Below are positions 35,163 through 36,322 of a DNA stretch of 36,322 nucleotides, in pieces; position 1 is the stretch's first letter, and every line of letters begins with the position of its first letter. The DNA lies in the NCBI RefSeq assembly GCF_001705035.1, contig NZ_MCIG01000026.1:1-36322 (forward strand), written 5' to 3'. This DNA comes from Curtobacterium sp. UCD-KPL2560. Lineage in GTDB: Bacteria > Actinomycetota > Actinomycetes > Actinomycetales > Microbacteriaceae. A program made the position numbers and the translations under genes. The notes under the pieces were generated by a model. That model saw only the letters and a list, made by a program, of their open reading frames with translations, did no database searches and was not told the DNA's origin.

Positions 35163-36224
35163 ATGGAACTCGTCGCCCCCGCCACCCGGTACTTCCCGTC
35201 GTTCCGCCGCGCCCTCGACGAGTGGGACGGCGCCCACCAGGACGGTGCCGGCATCCGCGACGCCGACGCCCTGACCGACCGCGCGGGCTTCGACGAGTGG
35301 GTCGGGCAGCTCCTCGACGAGGAGACCACGCCCGCGAGCCCGAACCACGTGACGTGCACGTACCGCTGGCTCGTCGAGGGCGACGAGTACCTCGGCAGCA
35401 TCGCCCTCCGGCACGAACTGAACGACTTCCTCCGCGAGACCGGCGGCCACGTCGGCTACGGCGTCCGTCCCTCCGCCCGCGGTCGGGGCCTGGCCGCCGA
35501 GGCACTCGCCCGGGTCGTCGTGCTGGCCGCCGAGCGCGGCATGCCCGAGCTCCTGGTCACCTGCGACGCCGCGAACCCCGCATCCCGCCGCACGATCCAG
35601 CGCGCCGGCGGCCGCCTGCAGGACGAGGTCCCCGGCCCCGACGACCACCGGCTCCAGCGCTGGTGGATCCGCACCGGCGCGCGCCACGCACCGGACGTCG
35701 ACACGGTCGACATCGTCGGCGGACCCGAGCCGCTCACGGTCGGCATGCACGAGCACGACCCGGCGTGGGCCGACCGCTACCGGGAGCACCGCGACCGGAT
35801 CACCGCGGCGCTCGCGGACCTGCCGGTCCAGGTCCAGCACATCGGGTCGACGGCGGTCCCCGGGCTGGCCGCCAAACCGATCGTCGACATCGTCGTCGCG
35901 GTCCCGGACGTCACCGACGAGGACGCCTGGCTGCGCCCCCTGCTCGACGCCGGGTACGAGCTGCGCGTCCGCGAACCGGGCCACCGGCTCGTCCGGACGC
36001 CGACCCGCGACACCCACGTGCACGTCTACGACCGCGGCGCGACGGCGATCGAGGACTACCTGCTCCTGCGCGACCAGCTGCGCCGCGACCCCGACGACCG
36101 GCAGCGGTACGAGGCGGTGAAGCGCGCGCTCGTGGAGCGCACGTGGGACGACACGAACGCGTACGCCGACGCGAAGACCGAGGTCGTCACGGCGATCCGG
36201 GAGCGGGCCCGCGCGGCGCGGTGA
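35163..36224 (+). CDS. GNAT acetyltransferase fused to GrpB (UPF0157) domain
   Basis: The 353-residue protein joins two domains. Residues 1-170 are a GNAT acetyltransferase with the acetyl-CoA motif RPSARGRGLAAEAL and ANPASRRTIQRAGG. Residues 190-350 are a GrpB/UPF0157 domain, which has a nucleotidyltransferase-like fold, with HIGSTAVPGLAAKPIVDIVV. GrpB proteins occur alone or fused to dephospho-CoA kinase in some actinobacteria; a GNAT fusion suggests coenzyme A-related or small-molecule modification. Substrates are unknown. No strong ribosome binding site precedes ATG 35163; upstream is the tandem repeat array. Nothing recognisable follows in the last 98 bases of the window. Confidence 0.85.
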   Translation: MELVAPATRYFPSFRRALDEWDGAHQDGAGIRDADALTDRAGFDEWVGQLLDEETTPASPNHVTCTYRWLVEGDEYLGSIALRHELNDFLRETGGHVGYGVRPSARGRGLAAEALARVVVLAAERGMPELLVTCDAANPASRRTIQRAGGRLQDEVPGPDDHRLQRWWIRTGARHAPDVDTVDIVGGPEPLTVGMHEHDPAWADRYREHRDRITAALADLPVQVQHIGSTAVPGLAAKPIVDIVVAVPDVTDEDAWLRPLLDAGYELRVREPGHRLVRTPTRDTHVHVYDRGATAIEDYLLLRDQLRRDPDDRQRYEAVKRALVERTWDDTNAYADAKTEVVTAIRERARAAR

Positions 36225-36322
36225 CGTCGGGGTCGCGCACGGCGGGGACGTCGGAGCGGCGGGCGTCCGGACCGAGCGGGCCGGACGACCGGGACGACCG
36301 GACCGGGAGGGCCGGGAGGGCC

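Overview
This 36.3 kb stretch is very G+C rich (roughly 70% or more by eye in most of it), has compact genes with many GTG starts, ATGA/GTGA start-stop overlaps, Actinobacteria-type lipoproteins and LacI-controlled sugar operons. It looks like chromosomal DNA of an actinobacterium, most likely Microbacteriaceae (Curtobacterium-like). The genus is inferred from gene content and was not tested.

Left part (1-5.4 kb): an MFS transporter divergent from an ArsR-type regulator; a MarR regulator divergent from an EamA exporter, with paired palindromes between them; a Gln-rich repeat protein; a gene-free stretch rich in inverted repeats; and a 36-residue membrane peptide. Next (5.4-16 kb) is an L-arabinose module. 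On the minus strand lies lacI, then araB-araD-araA-alditol oxidase with overlapping or nearly abutting ends. On the plus strand are the genes for a ChvE/GguA/GguB-type sugar importer. The same GTGAGCGCTCAC palindrome lies upstream of both transcription units. From 16 to 21 kb are ordinary single genes: a GH13 amylase-family enzyme, a DUF3253 protein, a PRISE-type reductase, a CsbD protein, a spore-photoproduct-lyase-like radical SAM protein and a small conserved protein.

From about 21.1 to 28.3 kb base composition drops visibly. This island carries a tightly coupled minus-strand operon that I think is the most interesting content. A 30-codon precursor-like peptide gene (27718-27626) with a very strong ribosome binding site is followed by a 13-bp hairpin. 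Then come a DUF1152-like protein, a CHAT-protease-like protein with a C4 zinc ribbon, a HisG-like phosphoribosyltransferase, a sugar-nucleotide-type nucleotidyltransferase, an MFS exporter, a GNAT acetyltransferase and a PrmC-like methyltransferase. I read this as a horizontally acquired cluster for a ribosomally made, nucleotide- or phosphoribosyl-modified peptide with export and self-protection functions. The chemistry is inference; I do not recognise it as a described family.

The right part (28.3-36.3 kb) is a beta-galactoside operon: two CUT1 permeases, a lipoprotein binding protein and a GH35 beta-galactosidase. It is divergent from its own LacI-type regulator, with a 22-bp palindrome between them. 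An array of about seven 21-bp repeats starts inside the 3' end of that lacI gene. The last gene is an unusual GNAT-GrpB fusion. No rRNA, tRNA, CRISPR array, intact insertion sequence or replication origin was found.
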